A stretch of DNA of 64,000 nt from Salinisphaera sp. G21_0 (GCF_017744115.1 NZ_JAGHQW010000027.1:1-64000); one strand, 5' to 3'. Shown: positions 7,603 to 16,412, counted from the first letter of the stretch. Numbers and translations: made by a program. Notes: a model not told the origin generated them from the letters alone.

Positions 7603-7640
7603 ATCGTTACAAACCCGGAATGAAAAAATAACCTGCACAC

Positions 7641-7667
7641 TGTAACAATCCCACGGCTGAAACGTTG
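7641..7667 (+). promoter_or_regulatory. Predicted ECF sigma promoter of doxX
   Basis: TGTAAC (7641-7646), a 16-base spacer and CGTTG (7663-7667), matching the signal at 4703-4729 in both boxes and spacer length. It lies 38 bases before the doxX ATG at 7705, so the transcript would have a leader of about 30 bases. Confidence 0.75.
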
Positions 7668-7704
7668 AGTGATTAACTCAATAAGAACATCCTGGGAATC
7701 AACC

Positions 7705-8298
7705 ATGAATAAGCTCCTGTCACTCTACCAAAAAACAGCAGGTTACCTCCATCACGCTGATGGACTTCCGTTGCTGGCCCTGCGCCTGTACCTTGCCCCC
7801 ATCTTCTGGATTGCCGGCACCAACAAACTGGCGCATTTTGACGATATTGTGATGTGGTTTGAGCATGGACTGGCCCTCCCCTTCCCCTGGCTGATGGCAG
7901 CACTGGCGACCTGGACAGAGATTATCGGCGCTGTACTACTGTTGGCCGGTCTGGGCATCCGGTTGATTTCAGTCCCACTGATCATCACCATGCTGGTGGC
8001 TATTTTCGCGGTGCACTGGCCCCATGGCTGGCAGGCCATTGCTGATCCTGGCAGCTTTGCTGCGAATGAACACGCCGCTGAAGCAACCCAAAGACTGAAT
8101 GGGTTTCTGGGCTGGCTGAAGTCAAACCATCCCGGCCGCTACCACTATATTACCGAGTTTGGCAAGCCGGTGATTCTGAACAATGGCATTGAGTTTGCTG
8201 CCACCTACCTGGTGATGTTGCTGGTGCTTGTTTTCCAGGGAGCCGGACGTTATGTCAGTCTGGATTATTTTGCCGGAAGGAAACTGCTGAACAGATAG
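7705..8298 (+). CDS. DoxX-family membrane protein
   Basis: A 197-residue inner-membrane protein with about four hydrophobic segments (LPLLALRLYLAPIFWIAG, WTEIIGAVLLLAGLG, VPLIITMLVAIFAVHW, TYLVMLLVLVFQGAG) and the DoxX opening that contains a conserved Arg in the first helix (LALRLYLAP). The ATG at 7705 has GGGA upstream; the longer GTG start at 7669 would fall inside the promoter. DoxX genes regularly accompany DUF692-DUF2063 peptide operons, where their role (membrane redox or quinone chemistry) is not settled. The shared promoter signal ties it to the EGKCG peptide pathway. Confidence 0.88.
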   Translation: MNKLLSLYQKTAGYLHHADGLPLLALRLYLAPIFWIAGTNKLAHFDDIVMWFEHGLALPFPWLMAALATWTEIIGAVLLLAGLGIRLISVPLIITMLVAIFAVHWPHGWQAIADPGSFAANEHAAEATQRLNGFLGWLKSNHPGRYHYITEFGKPVILNNGIEFAATYLVMLLVLVFQGAGRYVSLDYFAGRKLLNR

Positions 8299-8305
8299 CG
8301 ATCAG

Positions 8306-8335
8306 AAACGTCAGACAAGTGCTGACGTTTTTATC
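8306..8335 (+). terminator. Rho-independent terminator of doxX
   Basis: A perfect 9-bp stem AAACGTCAG / CTGACGTTT with a 7-base loop is followed by TTTTTAT. It ends the doxX transcript and stands tail to tail with the thioesterase gene. Confidence 0.85.
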
Positions 8336-8340
8336 ATTTG

Positions 8341-8736
8341 TCATGCCAGTGGAAATACCCGGTCAATGTCTTCTGAAAGGAAAGGCCGTCCTTTAGCGTT
8401 CACTGATGTACCAATAACCAGCGCATCGATGGCCAGCTTGTTATCCCGTTTACGGAAGATTTTCTGTTTAAAACCAAATTTCAGTTTGGAAAGTCGCACG
8501 GGCTCTACTTCTACATAAAATTTATCCCCGGGTACCAGCGACATTTTGTAGTCCATCTCACTTCTCAACACCACCAGATGAATTTTCTCTGCGGCCAGCC
8601 TGGCAAAGTCGATATCGTTGGCGTGCAGAAACTCATGCCGTGCATGCTCCAGATAATTGAAGTAGACACTGTTGTTGACGATTCCCTGCAGGTCGCACTC
8701 ATAGTCGCGAACCTTCATCTCCAGACGGAATGGCAT
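8341..8736 (-). CDS. Acyl-CoA thioesterase, hotdog fold (4HBT/YbgC-like)
   Basis: A 131-residue protein matching the 4-hydroxybenzoyl-CoA thioesterase family in length and in its N-terminal signature [24 protein letters not shown], in which the acidic residue, the QGIVNN turn and the Tyr-Glu-Arg helix are the active-site region. Members hydrolyse acyl-CoA thioesters, sometimes on phospholipid or aromatic precursors. The substrate cannot be read from the sequence. It stands alone, convergent with doxX and divergent from the MutS-like gene. Confidence 0.85.
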   Translation of the reverse strand: MPFRLEMKVRDYECDLQGIVNNSVYFNYLEHARHEFLHANDIDFARLAAEKIHLVVLRSEMDYKMSLVPGDKFYVEVEPVRLSKLKFGFKQKIFRKRDNKLAIDALVIGTSVNAKGRPFLSEDIDRVFPLA

Positions 8737-8965
8737 GCTGTACTCTCTCGATCAATAGCTTGAAATGGATCAGATCATCAGTGTATGGCGAGACTATGGC
8801 TTCTCATCTATTTTTACACAAGCTTACGGGGATATTGGTTGCTCAATTGACAATAAATCCGCTCATTGGCCTAAAAAAACCGGGATTCTAACCCTGCTTA
8901 CCCAAAGGCCTCTGATGTGCAACATGAAATGTTAAAAAATAAAAACTGTCCATCGAAAACACCCA

Positions 8966-10993
8966 ATGAAATCAAGAGCCACCGATTATTTAATATTCCT
9001 GTTAATCACAACCATTACCGCAAGTCTTAATGCTGACGGAGGCATGGAGATCACCAACACTTATCAGCTGATACATGATCAATTAGCAAAAATCCACTCC
9101 GCAGATAAATACAAAAACGCCATAAACTCGCGTAACCAGAAACAGGAGTTACCTGAAATTCTTCTGTCCCCGGGAGAAAGACGCAGCATTCTTTTGCAAA
9201 ACTTTTCCCGTACTCATAAAACGGGCAACGAGATAATGACCCATCATGCCGTTAAAGACCTGCATATTCTCAGTGGCACCCTACAAAACCCCGGACATAG
9301 CCTGCTCAGCAATTTAGGCTCTCCGATGACGGTCGCTGGTGAAATCATGTTGGCCAACCTGCTGATATCCCCCATTACGGATATAAAGGTTCTTGAAAAA
9401 CGCCAAAACGCACTTCAATACTTGTTGGATCACCCCAAAGTCATCTTTCAGATAGAGGAGCAACTGATCCGTTATGCCGCAGATGAAGATGGACTCATTG
9501 CCCTGCTCGACCCTTCTGATGCTGTGAACAGCCCACATTTTGATGAGATTGATTACCAGACCTACATCCCGGGGCTCACCTCCGATGCCTCCTATGAAGA
9601 GATTGCCCGCCGATTAAACGACATCATTAGTGTTATGAGCGCATTGAATGTGCCTATTGGCCTGATCGGGTCCACGCTGCTTGGCAAGTTTGACTCACAA
9701 TACGGGATTATTCATGGGCTTCTCAATTCAGCCATCAACCTGCCAGCCAATATGAATCTGGTCATTTCTGAAATGCACGATCACTTTCAGGGGCTTCCAC
9801 CACCGGTCAAAATTTTTACCTTCGGCAGCTTTGCGGTACTGCAAATGATCGCCATTTATCAATCATACTGGCTCTTTCAGGATAATCGGGCCGCTTACAC
9901 GTTTGTCATGGAGCGCAGCCGCAGACCCGGAAGGGCACTGGCCAGTGCCAGAGAACTTAAGCAACTGGCCCGGCATCACCCTGCCCTTGAGGATATTCTG
10001 GACCATTACAGCGGCTTCCTGAAATTTCGAAACTCCACCCAGATTCAGGAAATAGCCACACTGTTACACGATGCGCCGGAGAAAACACCCGACACACTGG
10101 CCTATCTGGCAACCAACATGGGACGTTATAAAAGAAGCCTGATGCTGCTGCGCCGAAACCACATCCCACTGATCAGGATTATGCAGGCCACCGGTGAGAT
10201 TGATGCCTGGCTGACCGTTGCCAAGCTGCTGAGGTCATCTTCTTACCGGGAAACGAACCCATTGTGCTTTGCACAATATCAAGTATCAGCGCAACCGGGT
10301 ATTGAGCTTCAGGGCTTCTGGAACCCTCTGCTCCCCCCTGCCATTGCGGTTTCCAGTGACCTTGCCGCCAGCCACTTCGTACCACCGGCCAATATCATTA
10401 TTACCGGGCCGAATGCAGCGGGAAAATCCAATGCCATGGTTGCTGCTGCCCTTAACGTCATTATGGCGCAGACACTGGGTATATCCCCGGCGGCATCCTT
10501 TAAACTGACACCATTTTCCTTTATTCATACCCATAAGGTCATTGAACCGGAAATGATTACTGGCGTTTCCAGTTTCAGCGCAGAATCAAAGCGGGCAATC
10601 ACGCTGTTACAGAAATTGCGCGCTCTGGAGGCGGGCCAGTTCAGCATTGCCTTTCTGGATGAAATTTTCAGCAATACCAGCCCAAAAGAAGGGGAGATCG
10701 GTGCACTCGCCTATATAAAATCGATTGGCGATTTACCCGGGACGATCAGCATTTCTTCTACCCACTATACCCGGCTGACCTCACTGGCTGATCAGTTCCC
10801 GGACAGGTTTCAAAATCTTCATGTCAGCGCTGAGATCAACAGTGAAGGCCGCCTGCTCTATGATTATGTCCTGAAACCCGGCTTCTCAACCCAGAACGTT
10901 GCCTTCCATATTCTCAAAGAGGAAGGCATCCGGGAGGACTTGCCTGATATTTTTCAAGACCTGCCTGATATTCCCTGGAAAGCGCCACCCTGA
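8966..10993 (+). CDS. MutS-like ATPase with an apparent N-terminal signal or anchor
   Basis: 675 residues. The C-terminal part is a MutS-type ABC ATPase: Walker A ITGPNAAGKSN near residue 480, a signature-like VSSFSAESKR, Walker B FLDEIF near 563 with a SPKEGE loop, and ISSTHYTRL as the switch His. Residues about 130-400 resemble the MutS core and lever helices (GSPMTVAGEIMLANLLISPITD). The mismatch-binding N-terminal domain of true MutS is absent. Unusually, the protein opens with a hydrophobic segment (YLIFLLITTITASLNADGG) like a signal peptide, and a second hydrophobic stretch lies near residue 290. It is a MutS-family ATPase of unknown role, not the mismatch-repair MutS. It meets rstB tail to tail with a 4-base gap. 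Confidence 0.8.
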   Translation: MKSRATDYLIFLLITTITASLNADGGMEITNTYQLIHDQLAKIHSADKYKNAINSRNQKQELPEILLSPGERRSILLQNFSRTHKTGNEIMTHHAVKDLHILSGTLQNPGHSLLSNLGSPMTVAGEIMLANLLISPITDIKVLEKRQNALQYLLDHPKVIFQIEEQLIRYAADEDGLIALLDPSDAVNSPHFDEIDYQTYIPGLTSDASYEEIARRLNDIISVMSALNVPIGLIGSTLLGKFDSQYGIIHGLLNSAINLPANMNLVISEMHDHFQGLPPPVKIFTFGSFAVLQMIAIYQSYWLFQDNRAAYTFVMERSRRPGRALASARELKQLARHHPALEDILDHYSGFLKFRNSTQIQEIATLLHDAPEKTPDTLAYLATNMGRYKRSLMLLRRNHIPLIRIMQATGEIDAWLTVAKLLRSSSYRETNPLCFAQYQVSAQPGIELQGFWNPLLPPAIAVSSDLAASHFVPPANIIITGPNAAGKSNAMVAAALNVIMAQTLGISPAASFKLTPFSFIHTHKVIEPEMITGVSSFSAESKRAITLLQKLRALEAGQFSIAFLDEIFSNTSPKEGEIGALAYIKSIGDLPGTISISSTHYTRLTSLADQFPDRFQNLHVSAEINSEGRLLYDYVLKPGFSTQNVAFHILKEEGIREDLPDIFQDLPDIPWKAPP

Positions 10994-10997
10994 CCAT

Positions 10998-12584
10998 TTA
11001 ATGCCTCTGCTTTCTGGGCCAGACCAGACTGAACCGGGCTCCTCCCAGGGGACTGTGACTGACCAGCGCCCGTCCCCCATGCCAGTACATAATCCGCCGG
11101 ACGATTGAGAGCCCCAGGCCATAGCCTCCTGACTTACGCGTTCTGCTGTCGTCCAGTCGGGAAAAAGCAGAAAACACCCGTTCCCACTGTTCTTCCGGAA
11201 TCCCGGCCCCGTCATCATCCACATCAATACGACAAGTATCCTGGGTGGATGAAAAACGCACCTGAACTTTACTGTCCGCATAGCGACAGGCATTGCCTAC
11301 CAGGTTCTGTATCGCCCGATGAATATAGCGACGGTCAATTTCGACAAACCGCCTCGGGTTTAACACATTGCAGGGAATATGCTCTATCTCAACCCGGTTC
11401 TGTAATCTGAGATGCTCACCAACCACCTGGGCCACTACTTTATCAACATCATGACGCTTCAATCGGAGGGTCGGGGTTCCCTGTTCCAGGTTGGCATAGG
11501 TCAGAAACTCATCCACCAGATGATCCAGTTCCTGGATATCCTGGTCCATGCCCTCCAACTGGGCCTCCCGCGCTTCCTGTGTTCTGGCATCGGCAATCAG
11601 ATCCAGGCCAAAACGCAACCTTGCTACGGGGGTTCTTAATTCATGGGACACGCCACGAATCATCTCTTTTTGCAGACTCAGCAGGCGTTGAATATGGTCG
11701 GCCATGGCATTAAATGCCATGGCAAGACGACCAATGGAATCCGCCCCGCCAACATTAACCCGTACCTCAAAGTCTCCCCGGCTAAAGCGTGTCGCCGCCC
11801 TTTCCAGTTTTCGCAGCCGCTTCTCCATTCCCCTGACCAGGATATAGATGGCAAGGCTCAGAGAGATCAAGACGAACAGCCCCAGGGTCAGGATCAGTTT
11901 AAAAGGATAAGGGTTCAGTAATTTCAATGGACCAAGATGGAGTATCTGATCACTGTCCTTCATCTGGGCATAGAGCTGGAGCGATTCATCTCGGATGTTC
12001 AACACAGTCACAATACTGCCCTGCTGCAACTGGGTGTTTTGCAGGGGCGTTAACGACGCAGCGGAGTGGACAATGGACACAGGAAAGCTCAGCGATTCTC
12101 CGGATCGCTGAGCCAATACCGTCACGCGCTCATCCGCAGAGTAATGGCTGAGCAAGTGTCTGAGAAAAACAATGGTACCACTCGCCATTTGTTCTGATAT
12201 CTCCGCCACCCGTCCCTGCAACAACCACCGGTCATCAATTAAGGCGGTAATAACCGCAGCCTTTTCCGTCAGCATCTGAACATCAATCCCCCCTAAAGAG
12301 AGCTGCTCAATCTCTTTAGGTGTGAAGTCGGATCGCTCCAACGGCAACATGGAAAAAGGAATCGACAGTTTATGTCCCCACTCTCCCAGCCACTTATGTC
12401 GCTGCTCTTCTGGCATGTCTGCCAGTACTTCAGAGACGAGACGGAAGGTCCCTCGGGCAATATCCTCCCGGTACTCGGCCAATCGAACACCATTGACAAT
12501 AGTGACAACGATACCAGAAAGCACTGAGACCAGAACCAGGGAAAACAGCAGCCCGCCATAGATACGAAGAAATATACTGCTCAT
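10998..12584 (-). CDS. rstB: Sensor histidine kinase, RstB-like
   Basis: A 528-residue inner-membrane sensor kinase. Transmembrane helix 1 is near residues 8-32, a periplasmic domain of about 190 residues follows, and helix 2 is near 228-250. Then come HAMP, the phospho-acceptor box RGVSHELRTPVARLRFG with His314, the N box NLVGNACRYA, and the G boxes DDGAGIP and GYGLGLSIV. HELRTPVARLRF and the position next to an RstA-like regulator suggest the RstB group. It is transcribed after the regulator gene with a 28-base gap. The periplasmic domain does not identify the signal. The periplasmic part is longer than in E. coli RstB, so the orthology is tentative. Confidence 0.85.
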   Translation of the reverse strand: MSSIFLRIYGGLLFSLVLVSVLSGIVVTIVNGVRLAEYREDIARGTFRLVSEVLADMPEEQRHKWLGEWGHKLSIPFSMLPLERSDFTPKEIEQLSLGGIDVQMLTEKAAVITALIDDRWLLQGRVAEISEQMASGTIVFLRHLLSHYSADERVTVLAQRSGESLSFPVSIVHSAASLTPLQNTQLQQGSIVTVLNIRDESLQLYAQMKDSDQILHLGPLKLLNPYPFKLILTLGLFVLISLSLAIYILVRGMEKRLRKLERAATRFSRGDFEVRVNVGGADSIGRLAMAFNAMADHIQRLLSLQKEMIRGVSHELRTPVARLRFGLDLIADARTQEAREAQLEGMDQDIQELDHLVDEFLTYANLEQGTPTLRLKRHDVDKVVAQVVGEHLRLQNRVEIEHIPCNVLNPRRFVEIDRRYIHRAIQNLVGNACRYADSKVQVRFSSTQDTCRIDVDDDGAGIPEEQWERVFSAFSRLDDSRTRKSGGYGLGLSIVRRIMYWHGGRALVSHSPLGGARFSLVWPRKQRH

Positions 12585-12612
12585 GACGCTATGCCAGCAA
12601 CTTACTCATTTG

Positions 12613-13329
12613 TCACATGCTCTTCACAAAAAGATACCCTTTACTGCGCACCGTCTTGATCAGACGAGGGTGCATCGGGTCGTCACCAATTTTGGGGCGA
12701 ATGCGTGACACCCTGACATCGATGGAACGGTCCTGACCGTCGTATTCAATCCCGCGCAACTGGGCAAAGATCTCTTCCCGGCTCAACACCCGGCCAGCAT
12801 TCGAACAGAGCAGCCAGAGCAGATCAAACTCAGCGCTGGTGAGGTCAACGCTCTGGTCATCCAGCCAGGCCTCACGCATAGAGTTATCAACGACCAGCGC
12901 GCCAAAGCGAAGGCTATTCTGCACTTCCGGCTCGTCTTCTACCGGTGCCGTGCCCCTTCTCAACAGGGCTCTTATACGGGCAAGCAGTACTCTTGGGCGA
13001 ACCGGTTTGGCAACATAATCATCCGCGCCCATTTCCAGCCCCAGCACTTCATCAAGGTCATCGGTGCGGGCGGTCAGCATCAGTATCTGACCATGATACT
13101 GGCCTCGCACCCGGCGACAGATGGACACCCCATCTTCCCCCGGCAGCATCAGATCCAGTACCACCAGATCGGGGCGCTCACTCAAAATACGCTCAACGGC
13201 CTTACCACCATCACCTTCCACCGACACCTGAAGGCCATTATTTTCAAGATACTCACGGGTCAGGGTTGCCAAACGCTCATCATCCTCAACAATCAGGATG
13301 CGACCCGTTTCTGCATTATCCAAAGCCAT
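12613..13329 (-). CDS. rstA: OmpR-family response regulator, RstA-like
   Basis: A 238-residue regulator. The receiver domain has the acidic pocket E15-D16, phospho-acceptor Asp59 (VVLDLMLPGEDG), a Thr in MLTART and Lys in YVAKPV. The C-terminal winged helix shows EFDLLWLLCSNAGRVLSREEIF and the recognition region RSIDVRVSRIRPKIG followed by the KTVRSKGYLF hairpin. It would be phosphorylated by the kinase encoded just downstream and bind DNA as a dimer. It is the first gene of a two-gene operon whose promoter must lie in the long region shared with nrdA. Confidence 0.9.
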   Translation of the reverse strand: MALDNAETGRILIVEDDERLATLTREYLENNGLQVSVEGDGGKAVERILSERPDLVVLDLMLPGEDGVSICRRVRGQYHGQILMLTARTDDLDEVLGLEMGADDYVAKPVRPRVLLARIRALLRRGTAPVEDEPEVQNSLRFGALVVDNSMREAWLDDQSVDLTSAEFDLLWLLCSNAGRVLSREEIFAQLRGIEYDGQDRSIDVRVSRIRPKIGDDPMHPRLIKTVRSKGYLFVKSM

Positions 13330-13644
13330 TGTTTTACACCCCGGGGGTTAAGAGACGAAATATTGAAAGCGGCAAAAAACCGGCACTTCACTGGCAATCT
13401 AATGGTTTATGGGCCGTAGATGTTACACTACCGACGATCGAACGTCCTCCCCAGAACCGGAGCAGGCCCAAACATTTCTGAATCAACGTCCGGAAGCCAA
13501 AGTATTCATGATTTTTTCTCCGAACCGGACTCAGAATTTTTTTTTATTTTGACAAAATCCCATCTTGAGCTTGCAAATTTCTCGCTCTGTCTGAAAAAGT
13601 TACCCGGGAGTTAGCGGGCACCAACACCGAAAGAAATCCACATC

Positions 13645-13653
13645 TTATCCACA
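13645..13653 (+). promoter_or_regulatory. DnaA box upstream of nrdA
   Basis: Exact consensus TTATCCACA. A weaker copy, AAATCCACA, lies immediately upstream. DnaA control of nrdAB is known in E. coli, so the position 500 bases before nrdA is meaningful. Confidence 0.6.
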
Positions 13654-13723
13654 GCACTCCCCCGGTTTTATCGGCTTGAATTTCTCCCGACTGCGCATTA
13701 TCTTGTGTAGATAAACGGCCGCT

Positions 13724-13737
13724 ACACTATATATGGT
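13724..13737 (+). promoter_or_regulatory. NrdR-like box
   Basis: ACACTATATATGGT is close to the NrdR consensus ACACWATATATWGTGT. A degenerate partner (TTGTGTAGATAAA) lies about 21 bases upstream, two helical turns. NrdR is the ATP/dATP-sensing repressor of ribonucleotide reductase genes. Confidence 0.65.
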
Positions 13738-13981
13738 ACCCCTCGCTGCTGAGTAACACATTGTCGCCTGAGCAACCCGGCATACCGGAAATGCCTCAGG
13801 CAACAGTCCAGCCAAACAGCGGATTTACTGTTGGCAGCAGCACATAACGGAAGAGCGGACGGTAATCAGGGAAGAATGCTTATACAGATTGTCAGCTGCG
13901 CGGCCTCGCGGTTCCGCCGCCACAGCCTGTCTCGCAGAGGCGGGGATCTGACTCATCAGGTATATCCCGGACAGACTCATA

Positions 13982-14022
13982 GTCTCACAGCCACTGCAGT
14001 GCACAGTGGCTGGCGATGAGAC
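13982..14022 (+). other. Strong hairpin in the nrdA leader
   Basis: GTCTCA and CAGCCACTG pair with CAGTGGCTG and TGAGAC, giving a 15-bp stem with a 7-base loop and a 4-base bulge, about 120 bases before the nrdA ATG. There is no T-tract, so it is not a simple terminator. A structured leader or operator is possible. Confidence 0.5.
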
Positions 14023-14141
14023 AGTGATGGAAAGCACGCGCAGTAAATACTGTCTGCTGGCCTGGCCATGAAGCGTGCTGCAAGGTCATTGATAGCCGCG
14101 CTATATCAAGCGTGTTCATTGAATACACAGGTAAGGGCTGA

Positions 14142-16412
14142 ATGAATAAAAATATCCTGGTCACCAAGCGTGACGGAGACAAGGAACAACTGGATCTTGA
14201 GAAGATCCATAAAGTGATTATCTGGGCAGCCGAGGGCCTGGACAACGTCTCCGTTTCTGAAGTTGAACTTAAGTCTCACATACAGTTCTACGATGGCATC
14301 AAGACCACGGATATCCATGAAACACTGATCAAATCCGCTGCCGACCTGATTTCAGCCCAGGCTCCGGACTATCAGTATCTGGCTGCCCGTCTGGCCATCT
14401 TCCACCTCAGGAAAAAGGCCTACGGGCAGTTTGAACCGCCCGAACTGTATAGCCATGTGGTCAATCTGGTGGAGATGAAGAAGTATGACCAGCACCTCCT
14501 GACGGACTACAGTGAGGCTGAATTTAATCAGATGGAACGCTTTATTGATCACAGCCGGGATATGAACTTCAGCTATGCGGCGGTCAAGCAACTTGAGGGC
14601 AAATACCTGGTGCAGAACCGGGTAACCGGCGAGTACTACGAGAGCCCCCAGATTCTTTACATGCTCATTGGTGCCTGCCTGTTTGCACAATACCCGAAAG
14701 AGACTCGCCTGGATTTCATTGAGCGTTTCTACCATGCGGTGTCCACCTTCAGACTCTCTCTGCCCACCCCGATCATGTCCGGGGTACGGACACCTACCCG
14801 CCAGTTCAGCTCTTGTGTGCTGATTGAATGCGGGGACTCACTGGACTCCATTAATGCCACGTCCAGCGCTATCGTTAAATACGTCAGCCAGCGGGCGGGG
14901 ATTGGTATCAACGCCGGTAATATTCGCGCCCTGGGCAGCCCGATCCGTGGAGGAGAAGCCTTCCATACCGGCTGTATCCCGTTCTACAAGCACTTCCAGA
15001 CAGCCGTAAAATCGTGCTCTCAAGGGGGCGTTCGCGGTGGCGCAGCGACCCTATTCTACCCGATCTGGCATCTGGAAGTTGAAAACCTGCTGGTTCTGAA
15101 AAACAACCGGGGGGTTGATGATAACCGCGTTCGCCACCTGGACTATGGCGTGCAGTTTAACAAGCTCATGTATCAGCGCCTGATCGAAGGCGGTGATATC
15201 ACCCTCTTTTCACCCAGCGATGTGCCGGGACTGTATGATGCGTTCTTTGCTGACCAGGAAGCGTTTGAAAGGCTCTATAAGCAATATGAGCAGGACAGCA
15301 GCATCCGTAAGACCACGTTGAAGGCGATTGAACTCTTTTCACTGTTTGCCTCCGAGCGGGCCAGTACCGGGCGGATCTACCTGCAAAACGTCGATCACTG
15401 CAATACCCACAGCCCATTTGACCCGGCAGTGGCCCCGGTTCGCCAGAGTAACCTGTGCCTGGAAATTGCCCTGCCCACCAAACCCCTGGATCATATCCAT
15501 GACGAAGAGGGCGAGATTGCCCTGTGCACCCTGGCCGCATTCAACCTGGGAACCCTGAAGGATCTGGCAGAACTGGAAGAGTTGTCGGAACTGATTGTGC
15601 GTGCCCTCGACAGCCTGCTGGACTACCAGGACTACCCGGTTCCTGCAGCTTATAACTCGACCATGGGACGGCGTCCCCTGGGTGTCGGGGTGATTAACTT
15701 CGCCAACTACCTGGCCAAAAACCATGTCCGGTATTCGGATGGCTCCGCCAATGGCCTGACCCACCGCACCTTTGAGGCCATTCAATACTACCTGTTGAAA
15801 GCGTCAAACAAGCTGGCCAGAGAGAAAGGCACCTGCTCCAAATTCAATGAGACCACGTATGCCAAAGGTATCTTACCTATCGACACCTACAAACGTGACC
15901 TCGATACGGTTTGTGAAGAGTCCCTTCATCTTGACTGGGAAAGTTTGCGTGAGGAGATCAAGTCGTTCGGCCTGCGCAACTCAACACTGACCGCCCTGAT
16001 GCCATCCGAGACATCATCCCAGATCAGCAACGCCACCAACGGTATTGAGCCGCCCAGGGGCTTTGTCAGCGTTAAGGCCAGCAAAGATGGCATTCTTAAG
16101 CAGGTTGTTCCTGATTTCGTCGAGCTTAAGGATCGTTATGAACTGCTCTGGAACATCCCGAACAACGATGGCTACCTTCAGCTGGTTGCCATCATGCAGA
16201 AATTTGTCGACCAGACGATCTCAGCCAACACCAACTATGATCCGGGCCTTTTTGAAGGCGGCAAAGTACCGATGAAGCTGCTGCTGAAAGACCTGCTGAC
16301 CGCTTACAAACTGGGCGTAAAAACACTGTATTACCACAATACCCGTGATGGTGCCGCTGACGCTCAGAATGATATGGATGATGACTGCGCAGGGGGGGCC
16401 TGCAAAATCTGA
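14142..16412 (+). CDS. nrdA: Class Ia ribonucleoside-diphosphate reductase, alpha subunit
   Basis: This subunit reduces ribonucleoside diphosphates to deoxyribonucleotides, using a radical supplied by NrdB. It has 756 residues, near the E. coli length. The N-terminal ATP cone (ILVTKRDGDKEQLDLEKIHKVI) gives dATP inhibition. Catalytic features include FSSCVLIECGDSLDSI, NLCLEI and LCTLAAFNLG (the three active-site cysteines) and the PSETSSQISNATNG loop. The flexible C-terminal tail ends CAGGACKI, carrying the redox cysteine pair that thioredoxin or glutaredoxin reduces. It is the first gene of nrdA-nrdB-yfaE, behind a long leader with DnaA and NrdR-like sites. Confidence 0.98.
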   Translation: MNKNILVTKRDGDKEQLDLEKIHKVIIWAAEGLDNVSVSEVELKSHIQFYDGIKTTDIHETLIKSAADLISAQAPDYQYLAARLAIFHLRKKAYGQFEPPELYSHVVNLVEMKKYDQHLLTDYSEAEFNQMERFIDHSRDMNFSYAAVKQLEGKYLVQNRVTGEYYESPQILYMLIGACLFAQYPKETRLDFIERFYHAVSTFRLSLPTPIMSGVRTPTRQFSSCVLIECGDSLDSINATSSAIVKYVSQRAGIGINAGNIRALGSPIRGGEAFHTGCIPFYKHFQTAVKSCSQGGVRGGAATLFYPIWHLEVENLLVLKNNRGVDDNRVRHLDYGVQFNKLMYQRLIEGGDITLFSPSDVPGLYDAFFADQEAFERLYKQYEQDSSIRKTTLKAIELFSLFASERASTGRIYLQNVDHCNTHSPFDPAVAPVRQSNLCLEIALPTKPLDHIHDEEGEIALCTLAAFNLGTLKDLAELEELSELIVRALDSLLDYQDYPVPAAYNSTMGRRPLGVGVINFANYLAKNHVRYSDGSANGLTHRTFEAIQYYLLKASNKLAREKGTCSKFNETTYAKGILPIDTYKRDLDTVCEESLHLDWESLREEIKSFGLRNSTLTALMPSETSSQISNATNGIEPPRGFVSVKASKDGILKQVVPDFVELKDRYELLWNIPNNDGYLQLVAIMQKFVDQTISANTNYDPGLFEGGKVPMKLLLKDLLTAYKLGVKTLYYHNTRDGAADAQNDMDDDCAGGACKI

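Larger units (their letters stand above)
13330..14141. other. Long divergent region between rstA and nrdA
   Basis: About 810 bases without a convincing gene. It holds a perfect DnaA box (13645-13653), an NrdR-like box (13724-13737) and a strong hairpin (13982-14022). The stretch 13740-14141 appears to be a long nrdA leader. Short frames here have no ribosome binding sites and look non-coding. Confidence 0.6.

Noticed and set aside
13780-14140. Possible cobalamin riboswitch in the nrdA leader
   Set aside because: I found no convincing B12 box or conserved core; only general hairpins are visible.
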